Notes: a model not told the origin generated them from the letters alone. A stretch of 64,000 bases of DNA from Lamellibrachia columna (GCA_963662155.1 OY759261.1:50086414-50150413); one strand, 5' to 3'. Positions 10,921-23,314 are shown, numbered from the stretch's first letter. A program made the numbers and translations.

Positions 10921-11920
10921 TAGAGCATAGAAGTCAACTTTTTTATACAATATATCAATTGTAACCTGATATTAATCTTCAATCATTAAAAGTACTTTGC
11001 ATATTAGTAATATTGTGAATGTGTTAAAAGTCACACGGAAGTTCTCACTCCAGGCTCTGGATGGATGTGTTCGTTGCCAACCCAACACTCAGTTCCATCG
11101 TTGCACCAGCATCTAGATCACAGTAGCTCAAACTGAAAATAAAATATCAACAATGTTAATACACTGGTACATCATTATGACACTACAACACTCGTCAAGC
11201 AAACATAAAAAAAATAGTATTGCACTAATATGTGTAACTACTTAGAAGTTATTTGTATTTTATTCTTTGGAGATCTACGCACCAGTAGTGAGCCTCAAAT
11301 AACGTAATGCTTCAAACAGTCAGGATACATAAAGAACCGTCATTACAACAATCAACCCACTCACTTAATTTGAAACATTAGTTGTATGTACGCATATTAT
11401 GAGACTGCTGTACATCTATATTAAACAATAGCCCATTATTTGTTGAATGTAGCAACTGAAATAAGGCAATGCTGACTGGTCTTCAAGTGCTGTTCAATGC
11501 ACTATTCCATCAATCACTGCACACGTTTCAGACAGCGAAGCAATTAAATGTACTAGTCCAATGAAGGGTGCACCTCATGCTGTCATATATGAGACAGGTT
11601 TGTCATTCAGTTAGTGCAGCTTCTTAGCACACAAGACCAGGCTGAATGTTCAGTTTGTGATAAACAAAGCATCATATTTGGTACACATGTGCTATGACAG
11701 GTGCTAAATAAGATAAGAGGTGGATCACAAAAAAATTTCACTTTTAAGAGGGCGTGGCACTATACTGTATCATCAACACCTTGAGGCTAGGCGGGGGAAA
11801 GGAAGATAGAAAAAAGGTACAAGGGATATGTTCCTGTCACATTTGAAATGGGATATTTTGTTATTTGTATGTTATTCCCTGGAGATCTACATACCAGCAG
11901 TGTGCCACAAAATGAAACTG
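10921..11920. repeat. LRR-exon duplication block, copy R3
   Basis: Starts at tagagcatagaagtcaac (compare 5877) and contains exon 11049-11132. It then follows R1 through ggagatctac, cactattccatcaatcactg and gaggctaggcgg. It joins R2 directly at about 10920, in the middle of the repeat unit, as expected for a tandem duplication with shifted breakpoints. Divergence from R1 is visibly greater than between R1 and R2 exons. Confidence 0.68.
11049..11132 (-). CDS. LRR exon (84 bp), copy 3
   Basis: Acceptor attttattttcag, donor GTGAGA. It reads LSYCDLDAGATMELSVGLA then TNTSIQSL, one RI-type leucine-rich repeat, open, in the same phase as the five exons downstream. It is related to copies 1 and 2 but differs at several codons. 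In gene order this is the first LRR exon visible in this array; the upstream NACHT exon of this particular gene is not found within the next 30 kb. Confidence 0.75.
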
Positions 11921-11929
11921 TCATCGTTT

Positions 11930-12140
11930 TGACTCAACATTTTGACTTGACAAGTTACTGTTTTGACTTGACATTTTGACTTGACGTGTCGCCGTTTTGA
12001 CTTGACATTTTGACTCGACATGTCATTGTTTTGACTCGACATACTGCCATTTTGCCGTTTTGACTTGACGTGTCACCATTTTGATTCTAGATGTCGCTAT
12101 TTTGACTCGACATGTTGCCATTTTGACCACGGTTTTCACC
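11930..12140. repeat. Degenerate ttttgacttgaca tandem repeat
   Basis: A short motif resembling ttttgactcgacatgtc(a/g)cc is repeated about a dozen times with substitutions and small length changes. It begins immediately after the R3 block and fades into ccattttgaccacgg. No coding potential is implied. Confidence 0.7.
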
Positions 12141-12257
12141 ATTTTGGTTTGTTGCCATTTCAGATCTTCCGCCATCCTGACCAGTACCCATCTTGTTGTT
12201 TTGCACTCCGGTGAGCAAACAGGCTGTCAAACGACAACCTACCGGTGTCATATGAGA

Positions 12258-12277
12258 TTTGGACCCGCGGGTCCAAA
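12258..12277. repeat. Perfect 20-bp palindrome
   Basis: tttggacccgcgggtccaaa is self-complementary over its whole length. The half site tttggacccg recurs 30 bp later, and atgagatt / aatctcat flank the region, so it may be the folded end of a small inverted-repeat element. Confidence 0.6.
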
Positions 12278-13487
12278 CCTTATCATGACATTTGGACCCG
12301 CTCTACGATAAAAGTACCCGCCCCCAATCTCATAGGTGGGGGGTCCAGTAACCAATATTTTTAAATATTATAATTGTAAGCTATGTACCAATGATTTTTA
12401 TACTGCACATGACCAGTTTTACTAAATATACACTGGACAGTCCTTAAAAGACTATACCAGCAGTGCAAGCTGTATAGATGGAAAACATGTCTTGTGGGCA
12501 TGGCATGTCTTGGGGACACCAGCTTTGTGAGGCTGGTGTCTCGCCTATTAGCCCCCCATTAGCCCCTCGATTTTACTTGTGTGCTAGGATCTGCAGAATT
12601 GCCTTACTTTCAAGCCCAATTAGTATTTGGGTATGCTAGTATCTGCAGAATCGTGTCTCTGCTTACTTTCTGGCCCCGTTTAGTATTTGGGTGTGCTAGT
12701 ATCTGCAAAATGGTGTTAATAAATTACAAAAAATAATAAATTCAATTTTTTATGCATATCTGACATATTATGCTTTATATATTAACATATCAAATTGCAA
12801 TATTCCTGCACGTTTTATATTTGAATAGTAAATAAATCTCATGTAATGACTGATTACGACCAGAGCATTTTTTTGCTGATGACGTAACTGTTACTATGTC
12901 AGATATAATTGCTCGGGACCCCCCCAACATTGTTTGCCTTTTTATAGAGATAAATAATAAATGAACATTTCAGCCAAGTTTTATTGAAATTACTCTTTGT
13001 TGGTATTGAATCTATTGAATATTGTAGAAATTGAGCTAAAATGTTCTTTTTTCTGTGACTTAATAAATTACATAAAATAATAAATTTTACCATTTTTGCT
13101 ATGCGAGTTTGACATATTATTCTTTATATAATATGAACATATCAAACTGTAATATTTCTGCAAGTTTTATATCTGAATAGTAAATAAATCTTGTGTTACG
13201 AATGATTATGATCAGAGTATAGGATTTTGCTGGTGGTGTAGCTGTCACTGTGTCAGACATTTCACAAATTTGCACGGGACCCCAAATTTTTTTTGGCATT
13301 TTTCAGCCTTTCGGGTCTAATGGATTTCAAACAACCTTTAACATTTAAAGTTTCATTATTTATTTCAGAGTAATCAGCCAACTTAATTTCACCTTAGTGT
13401 CTGTTGTTATGGAAAGTATCACCAGAGATTGAAGTAATTATTGCAACATATCACCATACCTTTCTGTCTCTGATTCTTCTTTATGTG
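12278..13487. other. Non-coding AT-rich region with internally repeated module
   Basis: A module containing tgacatattatgctttata, gcaatattcctgca and a (gc)tcgggacccc motif occurs near 12749-12920 and again near 13107-13290. Both copies recur in the paralogous block at 52085-52620. No gene is seen. The region lies 3' of the candidate minus-strand terminal exon at 13488. Confidence 0.55.
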
Positions 13488-13600
13488 TCAGTTGCTAGAG
13501 TTAGCTGTGATGAGGTGTGGATGTCTTCTCCACAACATTATGAAGTCCTTCAGCCTCCCCAGCTGTGTTGAGACTTGATTCCTTCACTCGGACAGAAACT
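13488..13600 (-). pseudogene. Candidate terminal exon of NLR-linked gene, copy 1 (frameshifted)
   Basis: Paralogue of 52817-52933. Both have a minus-strand acceptor catttgtag and end in an in-frame stop after ITANSSN or IAANSSN. The shared frame reads LGRLKDF, LWRRHPHL, ANSSN. Relative to copy 2 this copy lacks 4 bp (gagacttgatt versus gagatgtcactgatt), so the frame from the acceptor and the conserved C-terminal frame no longer connect. The function is unknown; a link to the LRR genes is inferred only from strand, location and duplication together with NLR pieces. Confidence 0.35.
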
Positions 13601-14059
13601 CTACAAATGACAATCATCACAGCAGCTATAGCAACGTTGATCTTTAGCATTTACACATTATATACAAAAAATTTCAAAACAACAAAATAAGTTTCAACTG
13701 CCAAGTACAAGTGAATAGGGCAATGTCTTAGAAACTTGACTGGCATTTCGAATATTTCAATCTAAGGATTTTAGTCCATTTAATTGGGAGAAGAAAAATC
13801 AAGGAAGCAATCAATATCCACTGAAACTAAACCTGAGGTGAACCAAGATGTCGACCAGGAGCTCATGTGACATGCCTGTAGCGAAGCAAGTCTTCTGACG
13901 AAGGCCGTGAGACACGGTCAAAATATTCTGAATGCCAACCAAGTTTCTTGTGTGGTAAACAAAATCTAATTCATGATCAACATGTTAGCATCATTATGAC
14001 CAAAGTAATGTCTACATACCTAGTGGTCATAGACTGGATAATGAGAACCACAGAAAATA

Positions 14060-14895
14060 GGAGAAATGGTATCCAGTGGACACACTGGAGCCTACAAACT
14101 GGCAGACAGTCGTAACCAGATACGGGATAAAACAGACCTGATCACAGACACAGACAGGACTCAACATGAACAGAAGCAAGACAAAGATGATAAAAGCCAA
14201 CATCAAGAGCCACAACCCAGTCATTCTATGTGGGAAAACACTGGAAGAAACCGAGTCCTTCCTGTATCTGGGCATAAAATCAGCACAGAAGTAGGAAGAG
14301 ATGTGGAAGCTAGGATCCAAAAAGAGATGTGGAGGATCCAAAAAGAGATGTGGAAGCTAGGATCCAAAAAGAGATGTGGAGGATCCAAAAAGCAACAGTT
14401 GTTTCCCTCACTTTGAGAAAAATGTGATCAACAGGTCGAGATAAATACCAAGCTGAGAATACTCAACTCTAACTCAGTGTTCCTGTAGCAGCTGTACAGC
14501 TGAGAAACAGTGAATGACACAACAAACACTGAACAACATACAGACTGTCACTTTCATGAATAGATGCCTGTGCAGAATTATGAATTTGAAATGGTGTGAC
14601 AAGGTTAGCAACAGCTCTCTCTAGAAAAGGACCACGCATCTTCCAGTGGAAAAAGAAACCAAGAAATGTGGGGATGGATATGGGTTGGTCAAACACTAAG
14701 AAAACCCATCCAACCTCACAAGACAGTCAATAACATGGAACCCCCAATAGAAGAGAAACAGAGGACAGGAACTATAAACACCTGGAGACAAAACTGAAGA
14801 TGGCCTACACCTGGAATGGAATAGTAACAACGGCACAGAACAGGACACAATGGATAACTTTTGTCAATGACCAATGCTCCCAGTGAGCAAACAGG
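14060..14895 (+). mobile_element. RTE-like LINE 3' portion, relic
   Basis: Across shifted frames the plus strand gives NMNRSKTKMIKANIKSHNP, ILCGKTLEETESFLYLGIKI, MNRCLCRIMNL-like and KWGWIWVGQTLRKPI, then TAQNRTQWITFVND close to the end. These are the C-terminal RT and post-RT motifs of RTE-like elements. Small tandem duplications of gatccaaaaagagatgtgga (14310-14390) and several frame changes show decay. It picks up after the point where the fragment at 9199-10735 stops and is probably the same family, but it is a separate insertion in the 13.6-15.2 kb gap between paralogous blocks. Confidence 0.72.
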
Positions 14896-15575
14896 CCTAA
14901 TTAAGGCACATGATAGGTATTAGTTGTTTTATGGGTTTTTTCTAACACAAAAATGGGTCAAATGTATTCAGATACTTAAAATAATTAAAATCTCAGCTGT
15001 CCAGAAATATATGCCATATGATATTGTATACAAAGATAATTCACAGATATGCTTAACAAATCTTTATGCATGCGGACATGTCCTGGCATCGTGTCCAATT
15101 GATTAAACTACTGTTTATTTGCACTGCTAAACAACATTCTTACCCAATTTTTTCTATGGCAATGCATTCAATCATTCCACGTACATCAAGTATATTATTT
15201 TAACACATTGCGCTTTTGATTACTTTTGCGGTGCAAATATCAGCGCGGATTGCATTTTAGTTGCACATGGTTAGTTATTATTATCTCTTTTAGATAATAA
15301 GCCCCCAGACCATGAATTTTGTTTCACGTTAAGATCAATGTATAAGCTCAAAGTTAAATACATAATACAGATAAATGTATGGTGCATATATTAGTCAGCC
15401 ATCTTGGATTTCAGACACTGTTGCTGTAAATTTTACTTGTATAATCATGTGTGGTTTGATTTGCATATATCAAAAATTCTAAGAAACACCATAAATACAA
15501 TACATTAATATTAACATTATGTAAATTACTAACAGTCTAACCTCTCAAATGTAGTAGTCGTATTCTAATACATGG

Positions 15576-15613
15576 TCAGTCACTCTCCAGCAGGGAATCC
15601 AAGTCTTCTGACA
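15576..15613 (-). CDS. Candidate terminal exon, copy 1
   Basis: Minus strand: acceptor cattctctttcag, then SEDLDSLLESD and a TGA stop. The paralogue at 53709-53746 reads TDDLDSLLDSD with the same stop and acceptor. Conservation of an acidic tail is suggestive, but the exon is only 38 bp and other frames are also partly open. The preceding coding exon was not found. Confidence 0.3.
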
Positions 15614-15819
15614 CTGAAAGAGAATGACAACACCTGTATATGCACCTGCAATATATACCTGTCACCAAGGCAACAGCTAGTAGGCTGCCATCCAATCAGA
15701 GCCAGCATGACATGCTGTGGGCTATAAATACACCCACCACAAGCATGTGACACAAATGTTATAATTTTATTTGTGTGTACATAAATATAAACATAAAACA
15801 ATTATGATAATTTTTTTAA

Positions 15820-15981
15820 ATGGATCAGAACACTGCTACTCAAATGTTGGGGACATACAATAAGGACCATGCACACACCTTGACTTGTGACAAACAGAGT
15901 GAGCCACTGTCAATGGCTGACGGTTACGCTCTAATTATTCCAATAAGTGCCACACGTATACAGAGTTGCTCCTTACATTAG
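15820..15981 (+). CDS. Small conserved open frame, copy 1 (hypothetical)
   Basis: ATG at 15820, 53 codons, MDQNTATQMLGTYNKDHAH, then LTCDKQSEPLSMADGYALII. The copy at 57492 begins almost identically (MEQNTATQMLGTYNK) but continues further because its sequence diverges near the stop. About 47 codons are kept in frame between copies with few replacements. No family is recognised and no splice donor is evident. It may be an exon, a promoter-proximal leader or simply unselected duplicated DNA. Confidence 0.25.
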   Translation: MDQNTATQMLGTYNKDHAHTLTCDKQSEPLSMADGYALIIPISATRIQSCSLH

Positions 15982-16519
15982 ACCAGAAATTGAAGACATG
16001 AGTCAAATACTCAATACCACAAAATTCCAATCAATCACTGGCACTGCCGTGTCGTCCTTGAAAAAGAGGATCGTCCTGTTGGGTTGGCCAACTGTGGCTG
16101 TGCATCCCATGTGCATAATGCTAGGACAATGGGCAGGATTACTTTTATGGCCGTGGCTACGCGTACGTACATTTAGACCCCTATGCTAAAGATACGGCTC
16201 ACTTACGCCTAGACACTTTGTACTTTTATTGATAAATTATGTGGACCTCCTGCCACATCGATGAGAAGTGGCCTTGGGTCCATGCATTGCCAAACACAGC
16301 CCCAAAACTAAAGCGAAACTGCTTGTGTCTCAGGTCAGGTACAGGATTTCGGACGAGGTCCAATCGACCGGAAGGAAATATATAAAATTAAATAATAATG
16401 AAAAGGAGCCCAGCCGCAAGATCCTTACACGCCTCACACATCAGACAGATCATGTGCAGAGGGTTAGTGACACCTACAGTGAGGTTAATCTGGCAGCGTA
16501 GGAAGCGAAATTTAGGGTA

Positions 16520-17490
16520 CCCATGTGGTCCAATGTCTCATGCTAGCCCGAATGTATCGCACTCACGTGATGCACAGGCTGCGCCGGTTACTTGTACAGG
16601 GGTAAGACCACAGTACAAAATTGCATTGGTGGCCATGTTAACGTTTTGTCTGATTATAAGAAAACGTGACCACTAAAAATTCTGAAATTTTTTCACAGCA
16701 ACTGCCATCATCTCATCGACATGCTGACCAAGTTTTGTCAAAATCACATACCTCCAGCTCTTTCAAAACTTCACTTTTAAAAAAAAATAGCCATATATTC
16801 ATGCGCCCACGTGGCCCATAGCAGAAAAATTCCCATAAATCCCTCCGCCTGTTAAACTCTTAAAAAATGCACTATTTAACAGCCAATAGATTCTACAAAG
16901 AAACATGTAAACATGCCTGCTCAACTACACTTATGTCACACCATATGAATTGTTTAAATTCACATATAACAATTTAATACGCCTTACATTCGTGTGAAAC
17001 AATAAACAGGAAGGTCAACTGTGGTCTCACCCCTATAGTTATATTCGTGAGTCTGCTAACAAATCATCATATCTCACCAAAGCCAAGGCTCTACGTACGT
17101 TCATGCGGAAATACATTATGCCAAGAACAAGCTAGACGGCGGCTAAGTTAAATGTTCAGTGACATCAAACGACATCTTGCTCTGTCTTTGTTTGGAAATC
17201 GCCGGATGCCCGACATTTATCACTAGATGTCGCCACAAACCAACGTAAAAACTCAACATCCGGTCATGCGTGAACATTGATTATGCCACCGCTGCCACAA
17301 CTTACATTTACATCTTTATTTCATTTGGTAAACTCGTTGCCTATATAGTATTTTTATTGACAATCTGACTAGAAATGCAGTAACCTTCATGTTATTTGTT
17401 TAAACTATGTTGCGTTACTCAAGTTCATAGCAGCCAATAAATAGCAATGGCGTTGTCCAGCCACCCAATAGTTTATACAACTTCGCTAGC
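16520..17490. repeat. Partial fourth copy (D) of the 31-37 kb repeat block
   Basis: Shares tgtggtccaatgtctcatgc, attatgccaagaacaag, gacatcttgct with aaatcgccggatgcc, and ctagatgtcgccaca, in the same order as 32520-33310. It then runs into the same left flank of the TIR element (acttcgctagc). The 31-36 kb copies carry additional sequence to the left that is absent here. No coding region was recognised. Confidence 0.65.
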
Positions 17491-17866
17491 CAGTGGCGTA
17501 TCTAGGATCTTGCCAAAATGAAGTGGTGACAGTGATGACAGTGATGACATGGCGTCACTGTTGGGATAATAGTAATAACGGTGTAATATAATATTGGCAC
17601 AACGCTTTTGATATTTTCTTATGTATGTCAAAATATACTCTCTTAAATAACAAATCAGCGAGATTTATTCCAAACACACTGCGTGTGTTAGACAGACAAC
17701 ACATACCCATTGAATTCAACTCATGGTTGGCATGAAGTTGGGCCAATGTGGGTTTGTACTACACTTCCGTTGTGCCAATGTTGGGCCCATGTGGTTGTTA
17801 CACGTGTATGTTGTATTTTCATTGGGCCAACGTTTCTTGTTGGGCCAATGTGTGCTTATTCTGTGT

Positions 17867-17930
<64 letters not shown>

Positions 17931-18236
17931 ATGTGCGTTGAAACACTGGACATTGGTTACATAGTATATAAGCAACATGCATAAATAATGAAAACGTTGG
18001 TCTTGGTTGTTAATAAATGTTTATTAATATGGAACTGTAAAACATGGCATGACACACGAGATCGTTGTAACATGAAAAACAATCTCCTCTGGATTTGGGG
18101 GGGCATTGGGCCATGGCCTCCCCCTTTGGCTTAAATTTCTCCTGTAATTTCACGTTGCGCCATTACATGGTATCATGGGTGACTATAGGCGTGCCCTTTT
18201 GCCGCAACCCCTTGCGAGATCCTAGATACGCCACTG
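17491..18236. mobile_element. TIR element with cagtggcgtatctaggat ends
   Basis: The first 20 bp (cagtggcgtatctaggatct) are repeated perfectly in inverted orientation at 18217-18236. Subterminal similarity continues (accatgta.tggcgcaac in the right half resembles the left half of the copy at 33306). The interior holds a gtgacagtgatgaca minisatellite, ttgggccaa motifs and a (GT)n tract, but no transposase. No target duplication was found at these borders, so the superfamily is left open. Confidence 0.62.
17862..17929. repeat. (GT)n microsatellite
   Basis: About 34 nearly uninterrupted GT units inside the TIR element 17491-18236. They create Cys-Val and Thr-His open frames on both strands that are not genes. 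Confidence 0.95.
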
Positions 18237-18494
18237 ATTACCCATAAACAGATCACGGTTAATTCAATGGCACTGCACATACCTCCATGCAATGCAATGT
18301 AACATTATGATATCGTTTTACCCAGATCGTTATATTGTGAAAAAAATAAATGAGAAACATGGCATATTTACTCCAACCAAAGAGAGCAATCTAACTATAA
18401 TCGAACTAGCGTATGTGTGTTGTTAAAGGTGCTTCATTAAAAATTACATAATATATTTTCTCAAATATTCAACAGTAGAATTTTTTTTACTTGC

Positions 18495-19990
18495 AATTAG
18501 TAGCTCCAAACACTTAGCAATTACAGATGAAAGCGCCACTGGTCGCAAGTCATTTAATTGTCTGGCACCAGTTTTTTTAGACACTGGCATAATAGTAGAC
18601 ATTTTTCATGAGTGTGGCATATGATGGATGTTTAAGAGCCACTGGAAAAAACGAGTGAAAAAGGCATCAAGCTGGTCAGCACAAACTTACAAAACACAAC
18701 CCGGAATGCCATCAGGCCCAGGTGCTTTGTTTGGATTAACACATGAGAGACATTTGACACTTTCAACTAGTGTGACCGAAAGAGTCTAGTGATTGACACA
18801 ACTTATCACATTCGTCACTCTGATCATTAGGGTCAAATCTGGCATAGAAACTGTTCAGATAATTTGCAAAAGTAGTAGGATAGTCCGAGACAAGAGGCAT
18901 TTTTTTCTGATTTATACCCATCATTGTGTCCCTTCCAGGTATCGCTGTCATTGCCAGACATTTCTCATTCGACTCTGTTTTCTATTTTTGTAGTTTAACT
19001 TTCCTTCTGAAATATTTGTTTAAAACTCGGACAGATGAAACATCTCCATTCAGAAATGCCATTTTCTTTTTATTAAGTAAACCGTTCAGTTCTTTGGTAA
19101 TCCATGGTTTGTTACTGAGGAAAATGATTACACTTTTTGTGTGTATGATTGTTTCTTCGCAGAACTGAATGTATAATGTGACAATGTCAGTTCATCTGTC
19201 TGGATTGTCAGAACACCCATCGAAAAACACCAGCCAGTCAGTGCATTTAAACATCCTTTGAGTGCCTCCAAGCTATCGTTGTCCCAGACTCATACACAGT
19301 GTGTCATGAGTTTGTACTTTTCAACATCTGCCTATATTAGGAACTAGGTGGATCACGTTATCATCTGACCATCCTAGGGCAGACCTACACCATAATTGAA
19401 ATGCGTCAGGAATGTTGCTGTACCAGATATCAGTAGTCTTGCTGAGACGTGTCAGACACGTCACACTCTGGTGAAGATTTGAGAGAAGGCCAGTAATGTC
19501 GCATGTGCAAAAATTGCCCAGCACAACACCACGGCCTGATCAACTGACCTACTAATCATCCTACTATACCACTTGGCGACATGCTCAGCTGCCTGCATAT
19601 TGTTGGGGCTAGGAATGTAGACGAGGATAACCGTTACCTCGCCTGTTTCCTGTGGCAGACAGTGAGGTAGAAATTACACAGTTGGTATTTCATACGATCT
19701 CGCGCTGACACGCTTACAAACACAGAAATTGGTGGCCCACTTTTTATTCACTAGTAATATTAGTATGCACAATCCACGTCCAATACTTTTTTCGTTTTCT
19801 TCTTGTCCATCAAATTGCATGATAGTAAAACCTTCAATTTCAAAATCGTCTTTCTGCTCTGTCAGCCAAGTTTCAGTAAATCAGAGCAGACTAATTATGC
19901 GGTAGTCACAGTCATGAACAATCAGTGGTCATCCATTCTGTTTTCAATTGAGCACACATTTGAAAGTGTAATTGCCAGAAGTGGGGGTCT
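18495..19990 (-). mobile_element. L2-like LINE, 3'-truncated, inactive
   Basis: On the minus strand, in order: FTETWL-like endonuclease start, ILVYIPSPNNMQAA, VLGNFCTCDITGLLSNLHQ, TTDIWYSNIPDAF, LGWSDDNVIHLVP, a linker with MPLVSDYPTTFANYLNSF, then the RT beginning SKKTGARQLNDLRPVALSS. Usual catalytic motifs are changed: GDFN is GNFC and SDHN is SDDN. Several stops and frameshifts are present. The element ends within the first RT motifs, so motifs A to E and the 3' tail are missing; a 3' loss is unusual for LINEs and implies a later deletion. Confidence 0.72.
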
Positions 19991-20061
19991 GAAACAACTT
20001 TTCTTGAGTCTATTTCTCACTCCTCCTCTCAAATGACATTTCTTTTTGCTGTTTGTTCGAT

Positions 20062-21132
20062 GGGTTGGTGGTATAACAGACTGGGGCTGAGATAGGTTCT
20101 GTACTGGTTACAGGCCTGGATTGAGCTATGGGCTGTTGGTATAACAGGCTGGGGCTGAGATAGGTTCTGTACTGCCTACAGGCCAGGACTGAGCTATCAG
20201 CTGTTGGTAAAACACAGGCTGTGGCTGAGATAGGTTCTGTACTGACTACGGGTCGGGACTGAGCTATCAGCTGTTGGTATAACACATGCTGGGGCTGAGA
20301 TAGGTTCTGTACTGGCTACAGGCCAGGACTGAGCTATCAGCTGTTGGTAAAACACAGGCTGGGGCTGAGATAGGTTCTGTACTGGCTACAGGCCAGGACT
20401 GAGCTATCAGCTGTTGGTATAACACAGGCTGGGGCTGAGATAGGTTCTGTACTGGCTACAGGCCAGGACTGAGCTATCAGCTGTTGGTAAAACACAGGCT
20501 GGGGCTGAGATAGGTTCTGTACTGGCTACAGGCCAGGACTGAGCTATCAGCTGTTGGTATAACACAGGCTGGGACTGAGATAGGTTCTGTACTGGCTACA
20601 GGCCAGGACTGAGCTATCAGCTGTTGGTAAAACACAGGCTGGGGCTGAGATAGGTTCTGTACTGGCTACAGGCCAGGACTGAGCTATCAGCTGTTGGTAT
20701 AACACAGGCTGGGACTGAGATAGGTTCTGTACTGGCTACAGGCCAGGACTGAGCTATCAGCTGTTGGTAAAACACAGGCTGGGGCTGAGATAGGTTCTGT
20801 ACTGGATACAGGCCAGGACTGAGCTATCAGCTGTTGGTAAAACACAGGCTGTGGCTGAGATAGGCTCTGTACTGGCTACAGGCCAGGACTGAGCTATCAG
20901 CTGTTGGCATAACACAGGCTGGGACTGAGATAGGTTCTGTACTGGCTATGGGCTGTAGGTATAACAGACTGGGGTTGAGATAGGTTCTGTACTGGCTACG
21001 GGCCGGGACTGAGCTATGGGCTGTAGGTATAACAGACTGGGGTTGAGATAGGTTCCGTACTGGCTATGGGCTGGGACTGAGCTATGGGCTGTAGGTATAA
21101 CAGACTGGGGTTGAGATAGGTTCTGTACTGGC
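20062..21132. repeat. 70-bp satellite array with 140-bp dimer structure
   Basis: About 15 copies of a 70-bp unit containing gctgagataggttctgtact, ggccaggactgagctatcag and ctgttggta. From 20201 to about 20760 successive units alternate between ctgttggtaaaacac and ctgttggtataacac, giving a 140-bp higher-order repeat. Units at the right end are shortened and drift to ggctgtaggtataacagac. Because 70 is not a multiple of 3, the long minus-strand open frames across it are not evidence for a protein. Confidence 0.92.
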
Positions 21133-22326
21133 ATAGACTCATCCACAGACCCGCCCACCCGCCTTTTGGACAGGTAAAATGCGCAAAGTGCATTTTTGGA
21201 CGGGTAAAGATTTATCTTGTACGGCTAGCCCGTCCACGTCGTTTTTATAATCCGACACACCCGTTATCCAATGCAATATTAACTACAACGTGCGGCAAAT
21301 TCAGTTGACTGGCAAATTCAGACTGTGAGAAATAGGTCAAGCCAATATAATTTTCTTGGAAGCCCCCCCAGTAATTACATTGTATCCACCTGCCACTCAA
21401 CATCTTGGATATGTGTGTGGGGAAACCCAAAACAAACAGAATTTAATGATTTTACATGCATCTACATAAAACATCATAAAAACAATACTGCTCAACCCAT
21501 TTGATTCATGTTTTCTTTGTTAAAGCTTACATATGGCTACATTTGTTTCACTGGATACAGGGACATTCAGCCACTCATAGATTATCTAGTAGCAGGGTGA
21601 AATATGTTTATTTTTTGCTTTCTGTTTTGATACTCATTTTTAAAATCGTCCACTTTTGACATGGTTCTACATAAAATGTGATACAAACAAAACTATTCAA
21701 CATATTTGATTCATGTTTGCTTTATTGTATAGCTTACATCTTTGGCTTCATTTTCACCGCTGGATGTAGAGACATTCAGCCACTAAAAAAAATTTTTTTT
21801 GCTAGCAGGGTGAAGTTGGTCTATCTTTGCTTTCAGTCATTGATGAAATTAAATTTCAGATAGTAATGTTCCCATGATTACATATTTTTTTGTGTTATAG
21901 TTATTATCATTCTATTATAGAAATTAGTATCTTAGCAACCAACAAAATGATACCTCATTCATACTTTTATGATGATGGTTAGCAAAGCTATGATGTTTTA
22001 ATTGTGGGTGGTACAGTATTCCCAGGCAATGAATGGACTCACGTTAGAAGATTGTTTGTCAGTTGTTATTTTGAATTATTAATGATTATTATTTATGATG
22101 CACACAATATGTACAGGTAAATGTATTGATATTTACCCGTCTTTTAAGACTTAGTCGAAAAGATTATGTAGGCAAATATACATATATATTTTATCATATT
22201 GCTATAACTTGATTATATATGAATATTATACTTACATTTTTGATCGCACGACTGAGCACGCACACGCATTTTGTTACATTCTGAAAACATTTTGGACTGG
22301 CAAAAATTCGATCCTGGATGAGCCCG
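21133..22326. other. 1.2-kb AT-rich segment splitting the satellite
   Basis: Lies between the main 70-bp array and two further units at 22327-22464. Its borders carry similar inverted motifs (gactcatccac on the left, ctggatgagccc on the right), and both ends have ttttggac near them. It contains a repeated piece (gctaca/gagacattcagccac at about 21560 and 21770). No open frame of note. It may be an insertion into the array. Confidence 0.4.
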
Positions 22327-22464
22327 TGTACTGGCTACTGGCCGGGACTGAGCTATGGGCTGTTGATATAACAGGCTGGGGCTGAGATAGGTTCTGTACT
22401 GGCTACTGGCCGGGACTGAGCTATGGGCTGTTGGTATAACAGGCTGGGGCTGAGATAGGTTCTG
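22327..22464. repeat. Two detached units of the 70-bp satellite
   Basis: Two copies of the same unit (tgtactggctactggccgg, gactgagctatgggctgtt, gctgagataggttctg). They resemble the shorter right-end variants of the main array more than its core. Confidence 0.88.
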
Positions 22465-23314
22465 CTGCTTCAGGCTTTAACGACAACTCTCTATACTTTG
22501 CTGAATGATGCTTACATCCGAATGCTGCATAGTACAGCATTGTAATAATTTTTGCTGCACATAAATCCAATATAAAAGCAAATAAAAATGTAACAGCACA
22601 CCTCAACCACGTTAAAAATACACGCGATACGCACATCCTACATCACAGTCGCATCGGGGGTTAAGGGGCTGCTCGCCGCTGATTGGTCAAAATTGCAAAC
22701 ACTGATGAATATGTCAGCCACCACGAAAAATGACATAACACCAGAATTTTGCACTTTTAGAACATATTCCCAGTTAACCACTTATGTGATATTCCTGACT
22801 ATAGTTGCAAATGGTTAGTTTTTAGGTACACTTATAGGGGCAAAGGCCGAAAACAATGCCTTTGGTTTCACTTTAATATATGACATAGGCCTACAATATC
22901 CCGGTGATTATTGCCAGTGTTGTGGGTGATGTGTTTCACGAATATATGTGATAACATTTGGATTCAAAGTTAATATTGAGCAGCGATAATTTTTTTTTAA
23001 CTTATGCATAAACAATACAACAAAATAATATTTATGAACACAACAATTATAGTATAATTGGTTTGGTCATTTACCACTGGGCCGACCTATCTCTAACTAA
23101 GCGGGGTCGGGTTGTCTCTAACCTGTCTCTAGTCGTCATCATATCATTTATCACTGGGCTGACCTGTCTCTAAGCGGGGGCCGAGTTGTCTCAGGATGGG
23201 GGGCCGAGCTGTCTGGACCAAGTTGTCCAGCATTCAAATTTCACAACAGGTCTAACATGTGTGCCAAATTTTCATTAAAATCGGAGGGGGTCAAGAACAT
23301 TGCTGGTTGATTTC

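Noticed and set aside
15820..15981. Possible caspase-like start (GYALII resembling RGYALIINN)
   Set aside because: Only a few residues agree, the conserved Arg-Gly and downstream catalytic motifs are absent.
20010..21158. Minus-strand frames across the 70-bp satellite resembling a repetitive protein
   Set aside because: The unit length is not a multiple of 3 and the frames exist only because the unit lacks stops in some registers.
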